NCBI GenBank assembly: GCA_018268695.1
Contig: JAFDWD010000915.1
Location: 1 to 30,862 of the forward strand
Length of the DNA: 30,862 nt
Direction: 5' to 3'
DNA from: Actinomycetota bacterium
GTDB lineage: Bacteria; Actinomycetota; Thermoleophilia; Solirubrobacterales; 70-9
Positions 1-7,788 of the stretch are shown piece after piece. The notes beneath the pieces are model-generated. The model did no database searches. It was not told where the DNA came from and saw only the letters and a program-made list of their open reading frames with translations. The position numbers and the translations under genes were made by a program. Every line of letters starts with the position of its first letter. The stretch's first letter is position 1.

Positions 1-68
1 ATGAACAACGTGCCTAGGAATTACAACTAGTTGCGCCCGAAGCCCAGAAATGGCGAGGGCACGACGGG

Positions 69-1631
69 GTGATCGGTAGCCAGCGCGTAGCCGAGGCCGA
101 CGTTGCCGCATTCGTGGCCTCGTTGAATAGCCAAGGCATGGAGATCTACCGGTCCCACTTCCCGGTGTTCTGGCGTCGAGCCGACCCGGCGAATACCAAG
201 TGGTCGGTGATTGCGGAGGAGGACGAGACCGAGGTCCCAGTCCGAGACGGGCGGCTGCGGGTCGGCCTGCTTGCCCCGCCGGCAGGTGAGTACTACCCCG
301 GAGGCAATGCGCGCTGGATTAGTACCGTCGAGCTCGTCCCGTGGGGATTACCGGGCGACGGCTCGGTCGCAAGCATGCTGCCCACGGAGCTCGGTGAAGT
401 CTCACAACTGGTGAGCACCTTCACCCACTATGACGTTCGCGCAACCGGGGAAGGTCTCGCCATGCCTTCGGGCATCCTGACCGACGAATTCGACTGGGTA
501 CCCCCATCGGGTCGCAGGGTCCTGGGCGAGCTGCTCGGGTCAGCCGGCATCGGGTCCCCTGCTCCATCCCAGCCAGGACTGGTCGCCGAGGAGCTGATTC
601 GGAGACTCGGGGGGCTTGGTGCTCTAGGGCTCATTCGGGACCGGGAACTCCTCGACCTTTTCGAGCGTGCTGCGCTCGCCGACATTGAGCTTGAGTCCAA
701 CGAGGACCGCCCGCGGCGTCGCCGCCCGCGTACCGGCTTGATCCCACGAGGCACTCTTGAGGGCCACCTAAAGCGCCGACACAAGAACGATCCCGATCGC
801 GCTCAAAGCCACCTGCGGGCGCTCGTCGACCGCGGAGTACTGACGTCGGGACCACGACTCAACTGCCCGCATTGCACCCATCGCAACTGGTATCCGGTCC
901 GCGAGCTCGATGATGAGATCACCTGTGAACGATGCCTCCGCACATATCCGTTCCCGCATGCGCAGCCTCCTGAGCGAGCTGATTGGGCCTATCGGCCCAT
1001 CGGGGCCTTCAGCTTCCCGGACTACGCGGCAGGGAGCTATACGGTCGCCTTCGCCCTCTCGTTCTTAACTCAGTCCAGCCGCGAGCGCTGTGTCTGGTCA
1101 ACGAGTCTCGGTTTCGGGAAGGACCTTGAGATCGACTTCGCTGTTCTGCGCGAGAGTCGCGAGCGCCTCACCGAGGGCGAGGCGCCGGTCTTGTTGCTGG
1201 GGGAGGCTAAGACCAACGGGCGCTTCGAGCCCAAGGACTTCCGTCGGCTCCGACGTCTGCAGAGGCGTTTTCCAGAGGCCGTTCTCGTTGTTGCAACGCT
1301 TCGCTCAAAGTTGAGCGTCCAGGAGCGAAAGGCCCTAGGGCAAATGGCGCAACCCGAAGTCAACCATCTTTCCCAGGTCAGGTGGACCCCGTCGGTGATG
1401 GTGCTGACCGAGGCCGAGCTGCTGAGTGGGCGTGACGCCCCCGACTGCTGGGCACGGTTGGGGGGCACCGCGGCGGCGATCGCGGCAAAATCCGCGACGA
1501 TCGCGAACAATCCGGAGGTACGGCGCCTCGCAGATCTCTCAGCTCAAATCCACCTCGGGCTGCCCCCCCAGCACCTGTGGGCACAGCGCACAGCGACTCG
1601 TCTCGCACGCCGCCGCAAGAGGAAGGGATGA
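69..1631 (+). CDS. Zinc-ribbon and PD-(D/E)XK nuclease-like protein
   Basis: Predicted 520-residue soluble protein of unknown role. Two CxxC pairs (C266/C269 and C286/C289) form a zinc ribbon in the middle. After it, D356 in a hydrophobic strand (LEIDFAVL), then E379-x-K381 in LLLGEAKTNG, followed by a helix and another hydrophobic strand (EAVLVVATL), is the arrangement of the PD-(D/E)XK nuclease fold. The N-terminal 250 residues match nothing I recognise. The GTG start at 69 is the first usable start after an in-frame stop at 15-17; the ribosome binding site is weak (GAGGG about 10 bases upstream). Codon use is less GC-rich than in the genes after 2300, and the gene lies between the window edge and a tRNA-fMet fragment, so it probably belongs to an integrated element. 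A defence or DNA-processing role is inference; the fold call rests on motif spacing alone. Confidence 0.75.
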   Translation: MIGSQRVAEADVAAFVASLNSQGMEIYRSHFPVFWRRADPANTKWSVIAEEDETEVPVRDGRLRVGLLAPPAGEYYPGGNARWISTVELVPWGLPGDGSVASMLPTELGEVSQLVSTFTHYDVRATGEGLAMPSGILTDEFDWVPPSGRRVLGELLGSAGIGSPAPSQPGLVAEELIRRLGGLGALGLIRDRELLDLFERAALADIELESNEDRPRRRRPRTGLIPRGTLEGHLKRRHKNDPDRAQSHLRALVDRGVLTSGPRLNCPHCTHRNWYPVRELDDEITCERCLRTYPFPHAQPPERADWAYRPIGAFSFPDYAAGSYTVAFALSFLTQSSRERCVWSTSLGFGKDLEIDFAVLRESRERLTEGEAPVLLLGEAKTNGRFEPKDFRRLRRLQRRFPEAVLVVATLRSKLSVQERKALGQMAQPEVNHLSQVRWTPSVMVLTEAELLSGRDAPDCWARLGGTAAAIAAKSATIANNPEVRRLADLSAQIHLGLPPQHLWAQRTATRLARRRKRKG

Positions 1632-1941
1632 AATGTGTCCACGCTCGGGCTCGGGCTCGGGTGCGGCAGGCCCACAAGGGCGGGTGAAGAGGGGCGAGGC
1701 GTCAGTCGAGGTGCAGGCGGCGCCGGTGTCGCCTGCACCGCGTCAGGCATATAGGGCAGGATCCGCCCGAATAGGGCAACGGCGACGAACAGCGCGTGGT
1801 CGCCAACGCGGACCCAGGGTCGATTGTTGGGGCACGGAATGGGGCACGAAGGCCTACGTAGCCCAGCCAATCTCAGCAAAGCCCGATTTCGTCAAAACCG
1901 CTTGAAACCCAGCCCTACATAACTCGGCATAGCCCACGGCG
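1632..1941. other. Gene-poor end of the putative integrated element
   Basis: No convincing gene is seen between the nuclease-like gene and the tRNA fragment. The stretch contains two tandem 12-base copies beginning TGGGGCAC (1828-1839 and 1840-1851) and the 7-mer TAGCCCA twice (around 1859 and 1930). A plus-strand reading frame runs through to a stop at 1903-1905 and ends CWGTEWGTKAYVAQ and so on. It could be the decayed tail of an integrase, but nothing upstream in that frame supports one. Confidence 0.4.
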
Positions 1942-1987
1942 CGGGCTCATAACCCGAAGGTCGCAGGTTCGAATCCTGCCCCCGCTA
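1942..1987 (+). tRNA. 3' fragment of tRNA-fMet (CAU), putative att site
   Basis: The 46 bases hold the anticodon loop CTCATAA with its 3' stem CCCGA, a variable loop, a perfect T-arm (GCAGG-TTCGAAT-CCTGC), the 3' acceptor strand CCCCGCT and the discriminator A. The 5' half is absent: no matching AGCGGGG or CGCGGGG and no D-arm occur upstream. This is the remnant left at the distal end of an element that integrated into the 3' part of a tRNA gene. Its orientation places the element on the left and the original chromosome on the right. It is not a functional tRNA. Confidence 0.85.
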
Positions 1988-1990
1988 TAG

Positions 1991-2021
1991 GACGAAACCC
2001 GCTTTATAAGCGGGTTTCGTC
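1991..2021. terminator. Perfect 13-bp hairpin terminator after the tRNA fragment
   Basis: Arms at 1991-2003 (GACGAAACCCGCT) and 2009-2021 pair perfectly around the five-base loop TTATA and are followed by GTTTCT. It begins three bases after the tRNA discriminator position, so it is probably the native terminator of the original tRNA-fMet gene. Confidence 0.85.
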
Positions 2022-2306
2022 GTTTCTGGGGGTGTAGACAAAAGGCGTCAAGAAGGGCTGTGGGGCACGAACGGGTTTGAACCGGCAGCGCGAGATCGTC
2101 TTGGCCGAAGTCGATGCCGCGTTGAACGGTGGCGTGTTGCCGGCGCCGACGTCGAGGGGGAAGCGTGGCGGTCGTCTCGGCCCACAACATGAATCTCAGC
2201 GCCGACCTGGGGGGAATCGCGGTTGACCGAGGGGGTGGGCGACCTGGACTGAACAGATGTCGAGTGAGGTCGCGACCGATGCCTCTGGCGATCACGCCTA
2301 CGCGGC
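2022..2306. other. Intergenic stretch between att site and proline operon
   Basis: About 285 bases with no gene I can support. It contains a third copy of TGGGGCACGAA (2061-2071) and an isolated GAATCTCAGC (2191-2200) that is also found in two other intergenic regions. Short reading frames here (for example 2129-2311 on the plus strand) lack a ribosome binding site and any recognisable motif. Confidence 0.4.
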
Positions 2307-2320
2307 CCTAACTTAGGTTG
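2307..2320 (+). promoter_or_regulatory. Putative leaderless promoter with operator-like palindrome
   Basis: TAACTT at 2309-2314 fits the actinobacterial -10 pattern TAnnnT and ends six bases before the ATG at 2321, which would put the transcription start on the start codon. The -10 sits inside the perfect inverted repeat CCTAA-C-TTAGG (2307-2317), a possible operator. No good -35 is seen (TGGCGA at 2286-2291 is weak), which would suit an activator-dependent promoter. No ribosome binding site precedes the ATG, consistent with a leaderless message. Confidence 0.5.
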
Positions 2321-3706
2321 ATGCCCCGCCTTGCCCAGGTTATGCCCGATCTCGCCCAGGCGAGTACGTCCCCGGCGGAGATGGATGCGCTCGATGAGGA
2401 GATCCTGGTGCTTGGACGACGCCTCGCCAGGCGCCCCCGCTCGCTCACCGGCGCCTCTCCCTACGACCGCCTGATGGCGCAGTTCTCCGCCAGCCCGGAA
2501 CTGCGGGCGGCGCTCTTCCGCCTGGTCGACGTCGCCCCCGCCTGTGCGGGTCGTGGCGAGCTGACCGAGCACCTGGCGGCCTACCTGGAGGAGGTCGAGG
2601 AACCGGGTGCCCTGGTTCGACTGGGAGGGACGGCGACCGGCTCCCGCCTCCTCGCCCCGGCTGCCGGCGTCGCCGCGGCGACGGCCGTGCGTCAGATGGC
2701 CAACCGCTTCATCGTCGGCGAGACGATCGCCGACGCCGTGCCCGCCCTGCGCCGCTTCTGGGAGCGCGGTGTGACCTCGACCGTCGACCTCCTCGGCGAG
2801 GCGACCGTGACCCATGCCGAGGGCCGCGCCTACGCCGATCGCTGCGACCGGGCCCTGGTGGAGCTCGCCGCGGCGACCCGAACCTGGCCCGAGCGACCGC
2901 TGCTCGAGCGCGACACGGCGGGACGCCTGCCGCGCGCCAACCTCTCGGTCAAGGTGACGGCCTTGACCCCGCTCGTGCGCCCCGACGCCCCCCGGCGCGG
3001 CGCCGCCGACGTCATCGACCACCTGCGCCGGCTGCTTGCCCGTGCCGCCGAGGTGGGCGCCCACCTGCACATCGACATGGAGTCGATGGACTCGCGCGAA
3101 CTGATCCTCGGGCTGGTCCTCGATCTCCTCGCCGAGCCGCAGTACGCGCATGGCCCGTCGGTGGGCATCGTCTTGCAGGCCTACCTCCGCGACAGCGAGG
3201 ATCTGCTCGACCGGATCCTCGAGCGGACCGCGGCCGCCGCCCGCGAGGTCCCGTTGACGATCCGCCTGGTCAAGGGCGCCTACTGGGATCACGAGACGAT
3301 CGAAGCGGCGCAGAACGGCTGGCAGCCTCCGGTCTGGACCGAGAAGGCGGAGAGCGACCGCTGCTACGAGCGGCTCAGCCGCCGGCTGGTCGAGGCCTTC
3401 CCGCTGGTGCGGCCGGCCTTCGCCTCGCACAACCTCCGCTCGGTCGCCCATGCGGTCACCGCGGCCCGGCGGGCCGGGCTGGCGACCGAGGACATCGAGG
3501 TTCAGGTGTTGCGGGGACTGGGTGACGACCTCCAGGACGCGGTCGCGGCTGCGGGCCTGCGCTGCCGCACCTACTGCCCGGTCGGCGACATGGTCGCCGG
3601 CATGGCGTACCTGGTCCGTCGCCTGCTCGAGAACACCTCGAACGCTTCCTTCCTCGCCGGCCAGGCCGCGGGGGCCGACCTCGACCAGCTGCTGCGACGC
3701 CCATGA
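2321..3706 (+). CDS. putA: Proline dehydrogenase
   Basis: FAD-dependent oxidation of L-proline to 1-pyrroline-5-carboxylate, first step of proline catabolism. The barrel motifs are present: HIDMES, the FAD/substrate segment IRLVKGAYWDHET, FASHN, and near the C-terminus PVGDMVAGMAYLVRRLLENT. At 461 residues it is longer than compact monofunctional enzymes (about 300) and resembles the N-terminal half of a bifunctional PutA without the DNA-binding domain. ATG 2321 is preferred over TTG 2318 because a -10-like TAACTT lies six bases upstream. The stop overlaps the next ATG by four bases (ATGA), so translation with the P5C dehydrogenase is coupled. The name prodh/putB would serve equally well. Confidence 0.93.
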   Translation: MPRLAQVMPDLAQASTSPAEMDALDEEILVLGRRLARRPRSLTGASPYDRLMAQFSASPELRAALFRLVDVAPACAGRGELTEHLAAYLEEVEEPGALVRLGGTATGSRLLAPAAGVAAATAVRQMANRFIVGETIADAVPALRRFWERGVTSTVDLLGEATVTHAEGRAYADRCDRALVELAAATRTWPERPLLERDTAGRLPRANLSVKVTALTPLVRPDAPRRGAADVIDHLRRLLARAAEVGAHLHIDMESMDSRELILGLVLDLLAEPQYAHGPSVGIVLQAYLRDSEDLLDRILERTAAAAREVPLTIRLVKGAYWDHETIEAAQNGWQPPVWTEKAESDRCYERLSRRLVEAFPLVRPAFASHNLRSVAHAVTAARRAGLATEDIEVQVLRGLGDDLQDAVAAAGLRCRTYCPVGDMVAGMAYLVRRLLENTSNASFLAGQAAGADLDQLLRRP

Positions 3707-5265
3707 GCGGCTTCCGCAACGAGTCGCTTCTGGAGCTGCGCCGCGGTCACGAGCGGGACCGCCTGCTCGACGCGCTGGCCGAGCTCGACGCCCGGGGGCC
3801 GATCCAGGTCCCCGTGATCGTCGGCGAGGAACGTCGTCTCGACCCCACCCTCGCGTCCGTCGATCCGGGTCGCCCCGACCGGGTCGTCGCGGCCGCGACC
3901 GTCGCCACCGAGCACGAGGTCAGCAGTGCCGTCACGGCCGCTGCAGCTGCCGCCCGGGGGTGGGGCGAGACGCCTGTCGCGGACCGCGCCGCGGTGCTCG
4001 CGCGCGCCGCCGGACACCTCCGCAGCCGGCGCTACGAGCTTGCCGCGCTTGCCGTGCGCGAATGCGCGAAGCCGTGGGCGGAGGCCGACGCTGACGTCTG
4101 CGAGGCGATCGACTTCCTCGAGTACTACGCCCAGCAGGCGATGCGACTGGGGGAGGGGGCGGACCTCGTCCAGTTGCCCGGCGAGCGCAACACGCTGACC
4201 TACCGGCCTCGTGGGGTGGTCGCCGTGGTGGCCCCGTGGAACTTTCCCGTCGCGATCGCGACGGGAATGACCGCCGCGGGTCTGGCGACGGGGAATGCGG
4301 TCTGTCTGAAGCCGGCCGAGCAGTCGCCCGGCTGCGCGCTCGCCCTCACCGAGGCGCTGCTGGCGGCGGGCCTACCGTCAGGCGCTCTGGCCCTGCTGCC
4401 CGGCGAGGGCGATGTCGGCGCCGCCCTGGTCGACGACCCCGGGATCCACACGATCGCCTTCACCGGATCCGGCAAGGTCGGCTTGGAGATCATCCGCCAC
4501 GCGGCCGAGCCGGACCCCGGCCGGCCACACCTGAAGCGCGTGGTCGCCGAGATGGGCGGCAAGAACTGCATCATCGTCGACGCCGACGCCGATCTCGACG
4601 ACGTCGTCCCGGCGGTCCTCCACTCGGCCTTCGGCTTCGCCGGCCAGAAGTGCTCGGCGACCGGGCGGGTATTCGTCCACGAGCGGGTTGCCGGGGCCCT
4701 GCTGGAGCGCCTGCGCGGATCGCTCGACGCGCTGCTCGTCGACCAGGCGGAGGTCTTCGGCGTCGACGTGCCGCCGCTGATCGAGCCGGCGTCCCGGCAG
4801 CGGGTCGAGAGGATCGTCGGCGAAGCCGCGGCGGCTGGTGCCGCCGTCCACCGGACCGAGAGGATGCCTGACGGCGATGGCTACTTCAGCTCCCCCACCC
4901 TGATCGCCGAGGTCGACGACGATGCGACCGCCGTGCGCGAGGAGATCTTCGGCCCGGTGGTGACGGTCGAGCCGGTGGCGAGCGTCGAGGCCGCCTGCGA
5001 GAAGGTCGAGGCGCTGCCGTTCGCGCTCACCGGCGGACTCTTCTCGCGGAATCCGCGGACGATCGCGGCGGTCGCCCGCCGCACGCCGGTCGGCAACCTC
5101 TACGTCAATCGCGGCACCACCGGGGCGATGGTCGGCCGCCAGCCGTTCGGCGGCAACCGCCTCTCCGGCACCGGCACCAAGGCGGGCGGCCCCGATTATC
5201 TGCTCCATTTCGTCGAGCCGGTGGTGGTGACCGAGAACACTGTCAGGCACGGGCTGGCGCCGTGA
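3703..5265 (+). CDS. 1-Pyrroline-5-carboxylate dehydrogenase
   Basis: NAD-dependent oxidation of glutamate semialdehyde (open form of P5C) to glutamate, second step of proline catabolism. This 520-residue protein has the aldehyde dehydrogenase fold: VVAPWNFPVAI, FTGSGKVGLEI (cofactor binding), general base E283 in EMGGKN, nucleophile C317 in FAGQKCSATGR, and EEIFGPVVTVE. The extended N-terminus and the motif set are those of the P5CDH (RocA/PutA C-terminal) branch rather than generic aldehyde dehydrogenases. It overlaps both neighbours by four bases, lying between proline dehydrogenase and glutamate dehydrogenase, which settles the role. Confidence 0.93.
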   Translation: MSGFRNESLLELRRGHERDRLLDALAELDARGPIQVPVIVGEERRLDPTLASVDPGRPDRVVAAATVATEHEVSSAVTAAAAAARGWGETPVADRAAVLARAAGHLRSRRYELAALAVRECAKPWAEADADVCEAIDFLEYYAQQAMRLGEGADLVQLPGERNTLTYRPRGVVAVVAPWNFPVAIATGMTAAGLATGNAVCLKPAEQSPGCALALTEALLAAGLPSGALALLPGEGDVGAALVDDPGIHTIAFTGSGKVGLEIIRHAAEPDPGRPHLKRVVAEMGGKNCIIVDADADLDDVVPAVLHSAFGFAGQKCSATGRVFVHERVAGALLERLRGSLDALLVDQAEVFGVDVPPLIEPASRQRVERIVGEAAAAGAAVHRTERMPDGDGYFSSPTLIAEVDDDATAVREEIFGPVVTVEPVASVEAACEKVEALPFALTGGLFSRNPRTIAAVARRTPVGNLYVNRGTTGAMVGRQPFGGNRLSGTGTKAGGPDYLLHFVEPVVVTENTVRHGLAP

Positions 5266-6506
5266 CCGGGGACCTGCTGCAGATGGCGTGCACCCAGTTC
5301 TACGGGGTGGCCGACCGACTCGGCCTCGGCGAGGAGGAGTGCACCCGGCTGATCGAGCCGCGGCGCTCGATGATCGTCAGTCTGCCGATCCGGACCGACG
5401 ACGGCAGCCTGCGCAACTTCACCGGCTTCCGGGTCCAGCACATCCTAACCATGGGCCCGACCAAGGGCGGGCTGCGCTACGCGCCGGACCTCTCGCTGAA
5501 CCAATGCGCGGCGCTGGCGATGTGGATGACCTGGAAGTGCGCCCTGTTGCGGCTTCCCTATGGCGGCGCGAAGGGAGGAGTGCGCTGCGACCCGAGCACG
5601 CTCTCGGCCGACGAGATGGAGCGGATCACCCGGCGCTTCGCCGCCGAGATCGACCCGATCATCGGACCCGACCTGGACGTTCCGGCACCGGACATGGGCA
5701 CCGGCGAGCGGGAGATGGCCTGGTTCTACGACACCTACTCGCAGGCCGCTGGGCACGCGGTCCCGGCCAGCGTCACCGGTAAGCCGCCGGCACTCGGCGG
5801 CATCCCCGGCCGTCGCCAGGCGACCGGCCAGGGCGCCGTCTTCACGATCGAGGCCGCGCTCGAGCACTTCGACCGGCCGCTGCGGGATCAGACCTTCGCG
5901 ATCCAGGGCTTCGGCAACGTCGGCGCGGTCGCCGCCGCCGAACTACAGGCGCGGGGCGGACGGGTCGTCGGCCTCAGCGATGCGGAGGGGGCGATCGTCG
6001 ACCGCTCGGGCCTCGACGTCACCGCGGTCGCCAACTGGGCAGAGGAGCACGGCACCGTGGCCGGCTTCCCTCAGGCCGAATCGATCCCTCGCGACTCGCT
6101 GCTCGAGATCCCTTGCGACGTCCTCGTCCCGGCCGCGATGGAGGAGCAGATCACCGCCGCGAACGCATCGCGCCTGCAGTGCCGGCTGGTCGCCGAGGCG
6201 GCCAACGGCCCGACGACCCCGGAGGCCGACGAGATCCTCGCCGACCGCGGCATCCCGGTGCTGCCGGACGTGCTGACCAGCGGCGGCGGCGTCACGGTCA
6301 GCTACTTCGAGTGGGTGCAGGGCCACCAGAAGTACATCTGGTCGGCGAGCGAGGTCCGCGAACGCCTGCGCGACCAGTTGCGGTCGGTTTTCGGCGAGGT
6401 CGCCGCGGCCGCCAACGACCTCGGGGTCGACCTGCGGACCGCCGCCCTGATGGTTGCCGTCGGTCGGGTCGCCGAGGCGGCCAAGCTGAGGGCCGTCTTT
6501 CCTTAG
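5262..6506 (+). CDS. gdhA: Glutamate dehydrogenase
   Basis: Oxidative deamination of glutamate to 2-oxoglutarate and ammonium. The 414-residue length and motifs are those of the hexameric Glu/Leu/Phe dehydrogenase family: TMGPTKGGLRYAP, WKCAL (K92), catalytic K104 in PYGGAKGGVR, substrate-side VPAPDMGTGEREM, and nucleotide-binding IQGFGNVG. The GTG start overlaps the P5CDH stop (GTGA). Placed third in a proline operon, its probable direction is catabolic, completing proline to 2-oxoglutarate; NAD preference is expected from this context but not readable with certainty. The stop is followed after five bases by the regulator gene. Confidence 0.93.
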   Translation: MTGDLLQMACTQFYGVADRLGLGEEECTRLIEPRRSMIVSLPIRTDDGSLRNFTGFRVQHILTMGPTKGGLRYAPDLSLNQCAALAMWMTWKCALLRLPYGGAKGGVRCDPSTLSADEMERITRRFAAEIDPIIGPDLDVPAPDMGTGEREMAWFYDTYSQAAGHAVPASVTGKPPALGGIPGRRQATGQGAVFTIEAALEHFDRPLRDQTFAIQGFGNVGAVAAAELQARGGRVVGLSDAEGAIVDRSGLDVTAVANWAEEHGTVAGFPQAESIPRDSLLEIPCDVLVPAAMEEQITAANASRLQCRLVAEAANGPTTPEADEILADRGIPVLPDVLTSGGGVTVSYFEWVQGHQKYIWSASEVRERLRDQLRSVFGEVAAAANDLGVDLRTAALMVAVGRVAEAAKLRAVFP

Positions 6507-6511
6507 GTGCC

Positions 6512-7669
6512 GTGACGGCCGATAATCAAACCCCGGGTCGATCGGTCCAGTCGTTGATCGACGCGCTCAGCCTCTCCCTCGGGCGCGCGGTCCTCTTCGA
6601 CGACACGGACCTGACGCCGCTGGCCTATAGCCGCCAGTGGGACGTCGACGCGGTACGCAGTCAGAGCATCCTCACCCGCGGGGCGCGGCCCGAGGTTCGC
6701 GAGGCGCTCCTCGCCCAGGGCATCGAGGACGCCGAGGACGTCGTCCACACCGAGGGCGACGCGGCCCTCGAGATGGACGAGCGGGTCTGCCTGCCGGTGC
6801 GCCGCGGAGGAGAACTCCTCGGCTACCTGTGGCTGCTCGGCCCCGAGGAGGACCTCCGCGAGGCCGATCTCGGCCGCCTGCGGCAGGCGGCGGCCGAGAT
6901 CGCGCTGCTGCTCGACGGCCGCGGCGATGGTGACGTCGCCGACGAGGCCGAGCTCTTCGCCGCGCTGCTGTCCGCGCGGGCGGAGGAGCGGGTGGAGGCG
7001 GCGAGCGCGGCGCGGGCCCGGGGCCTCCTCGCCGAAGGTCCGGTGGTGGTCTGCGCCGTCGCACCGCGGGACGGCGGCGGCGACCCGCTGGCCTCGGCCC
7101 GTCGGGTGGTCCGCAGGCTGTCCGTGAACCACGCGATCGTTGCCCGGGTCGGCAGTCACGCGGCTGTCGTTGCCTCGTCCGGAGATCCGGTCCTGCGAGT
7201 GCTGCCGGTGAGCGAGATCGGCGCCTGGGTCGCCGCCGCCGCCGGCGGCGGCGTGACCGTGGGCCAGGCCGCGCCCGCCGATCTGTCGGCGCTCGCGAGC
7301 GCCTGGCGTCAGGCCCAGATCGCGCTGCGGGTGGCGCTCTCCCACGGCCCTCAGACGGGGGCCGTGGCCTGGCCGAACCTCGGCGCCGACCGCCTGATCG
7401 CCCAGCTGCCGGCGAGCAGCTTCGAGGATCTGCCGGAGGGGATCGCCCGTCTGGTGGAGACCGAGCCGGCACTGGCGCAGACGTTGACGGCGTTCCTCGA
7501 CGCCGGCGGTGATGTGAAGGCGGTCTCCGAACGGCTTTCCCTGCACCGCAGCGGCGTCTACTACAGGCTCCAGCGGATCGAGGCGATCACCGGCCTCGAC
7601 CTCCATCGCGGAGATGATCGCTTGCTAGCCCACCTCGCAGTGCGAATTTATGGCTTCAGAGCGCGCTAA
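6512..7669 (+). CDS. PucR-family transcriptional regulator
   Basis: Predicted 385-residue regulator. The last 60 or so residues contain the PucR-type helix-turn-helix (AFLDAGGDVKAVSERLSL, then HRSGVYYRLQRIEAITG). The N-terminal 100 residues look like a small-molecule sensing (GAF-like) region. The middle is a low-complexity Ala/Arg-rich linker plus the GGDEF-like fold usual in this family. The GTG at 6512 is chosen because it lies five bases after the glutamate dehydrogenase stop and upstream residues in this frame are the antisense-like shadow of that gene. PucR-family PutR activates proline use in Bacillus, so control of the 2321-6506 operon is the natural inference. The binding site could be the palindrome at 2307-2317 or the one at 7699-7710. 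Confidence 0.85.
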   Translation: MTADNQTPGRSVQSLIDALSLSLGRAVLFDDTDLTPLAYSRQWDVDAVRSQSILTRGARPEVREALLAQGIEDAEDVVHTEGDAALEMDERVCLPVRRGGELLGYLWLLGPEEDLREADLGRLRQAAAEIALLLDGRGDGDVADEAELFAALLSARAEERVEAASAARARGLLAEGPVVVCAVAPRDGGGDPLASARRVVRRLSVNHAIVARVGSHAAVVASSGDPVLRVLPVSEIGAWVAAAAGGGVTVGQAAPADLSALASAWRQAQIALRVALSHGPQTGAVAWPNLGADRLIAQLPASSFEDLPEGIARLVETEPALAQTLTAFLDAGGDVKAVSERLSLHRSGVYYRLQRIEAITGLDLHRGDDRLLAHLAVRIYGFRAR

Positions 7670-7692
7670 AGCGACCTTCTGAAATCAAATCA

Positions 7693-7721
7693 TTGACATC
7701 AAATATTTGAAGGTGTAGTGT
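7693..7721 (+). promoter_or_regulatory. Sigma70-type promoter with palindromic operator in the spacer
   Basis: A consensus -35 TTGACA (7693-7698) is separated by exactly 17 bases from -10 TAGTGT (7716-7721). The spacer starts with the perfect palindrome TCAAATATTTGA (7699-7710), and a further half-site TCAAAT lies at 7685-7690, 14 bases before the first arm. A protein on this site would block polymerase, so repression of the catabolic cluster is likely. Candidate binders are the GntR-family protein at 19442 and the PucR-family protein at 6512. This local AT-rich patch stands out in very GC-rich DNA. Confidence 0.8.
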
Positions 7722-7777
7722 CGCGACGGGTTAGCAGCAGCGGGGGGACCAAGGTCTCTCTCTCAATTTCCTTTCCC

Positions 7778-7782
7778 AGGAG
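7778..7782 (+). promoter_or_regulatory. Ribosome binding site deciding the GTG start at 7789
   Basis: AGGAG lies six bases before GTG 7789, giving a predicted leader of about 60 bases from the promoter at 7693-7721. Confidence 0.75.
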
Positions 7783-7788
7783 CCGCCA

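Noticed and set aside
1..30. Short frame MNNVPRNYN ending at a stop at 28-30
   Set aside because: Could be the end of a gene that begins before the window, but nine residues carry no evidence.
1942..1987. Functional tRNA-Met gene
   Set aside because: No 5' acceptor strand or D-arm is present, and CCA is not encoded.
2048..3451. Long minus-strand reading frame of 467 codons
   Set aside because: It lies almost wholly antisense to proline dehydrogenase, has Arg/Gly-rich noise-like composition and no family motifs; typical shadow in GC-rich DNA.
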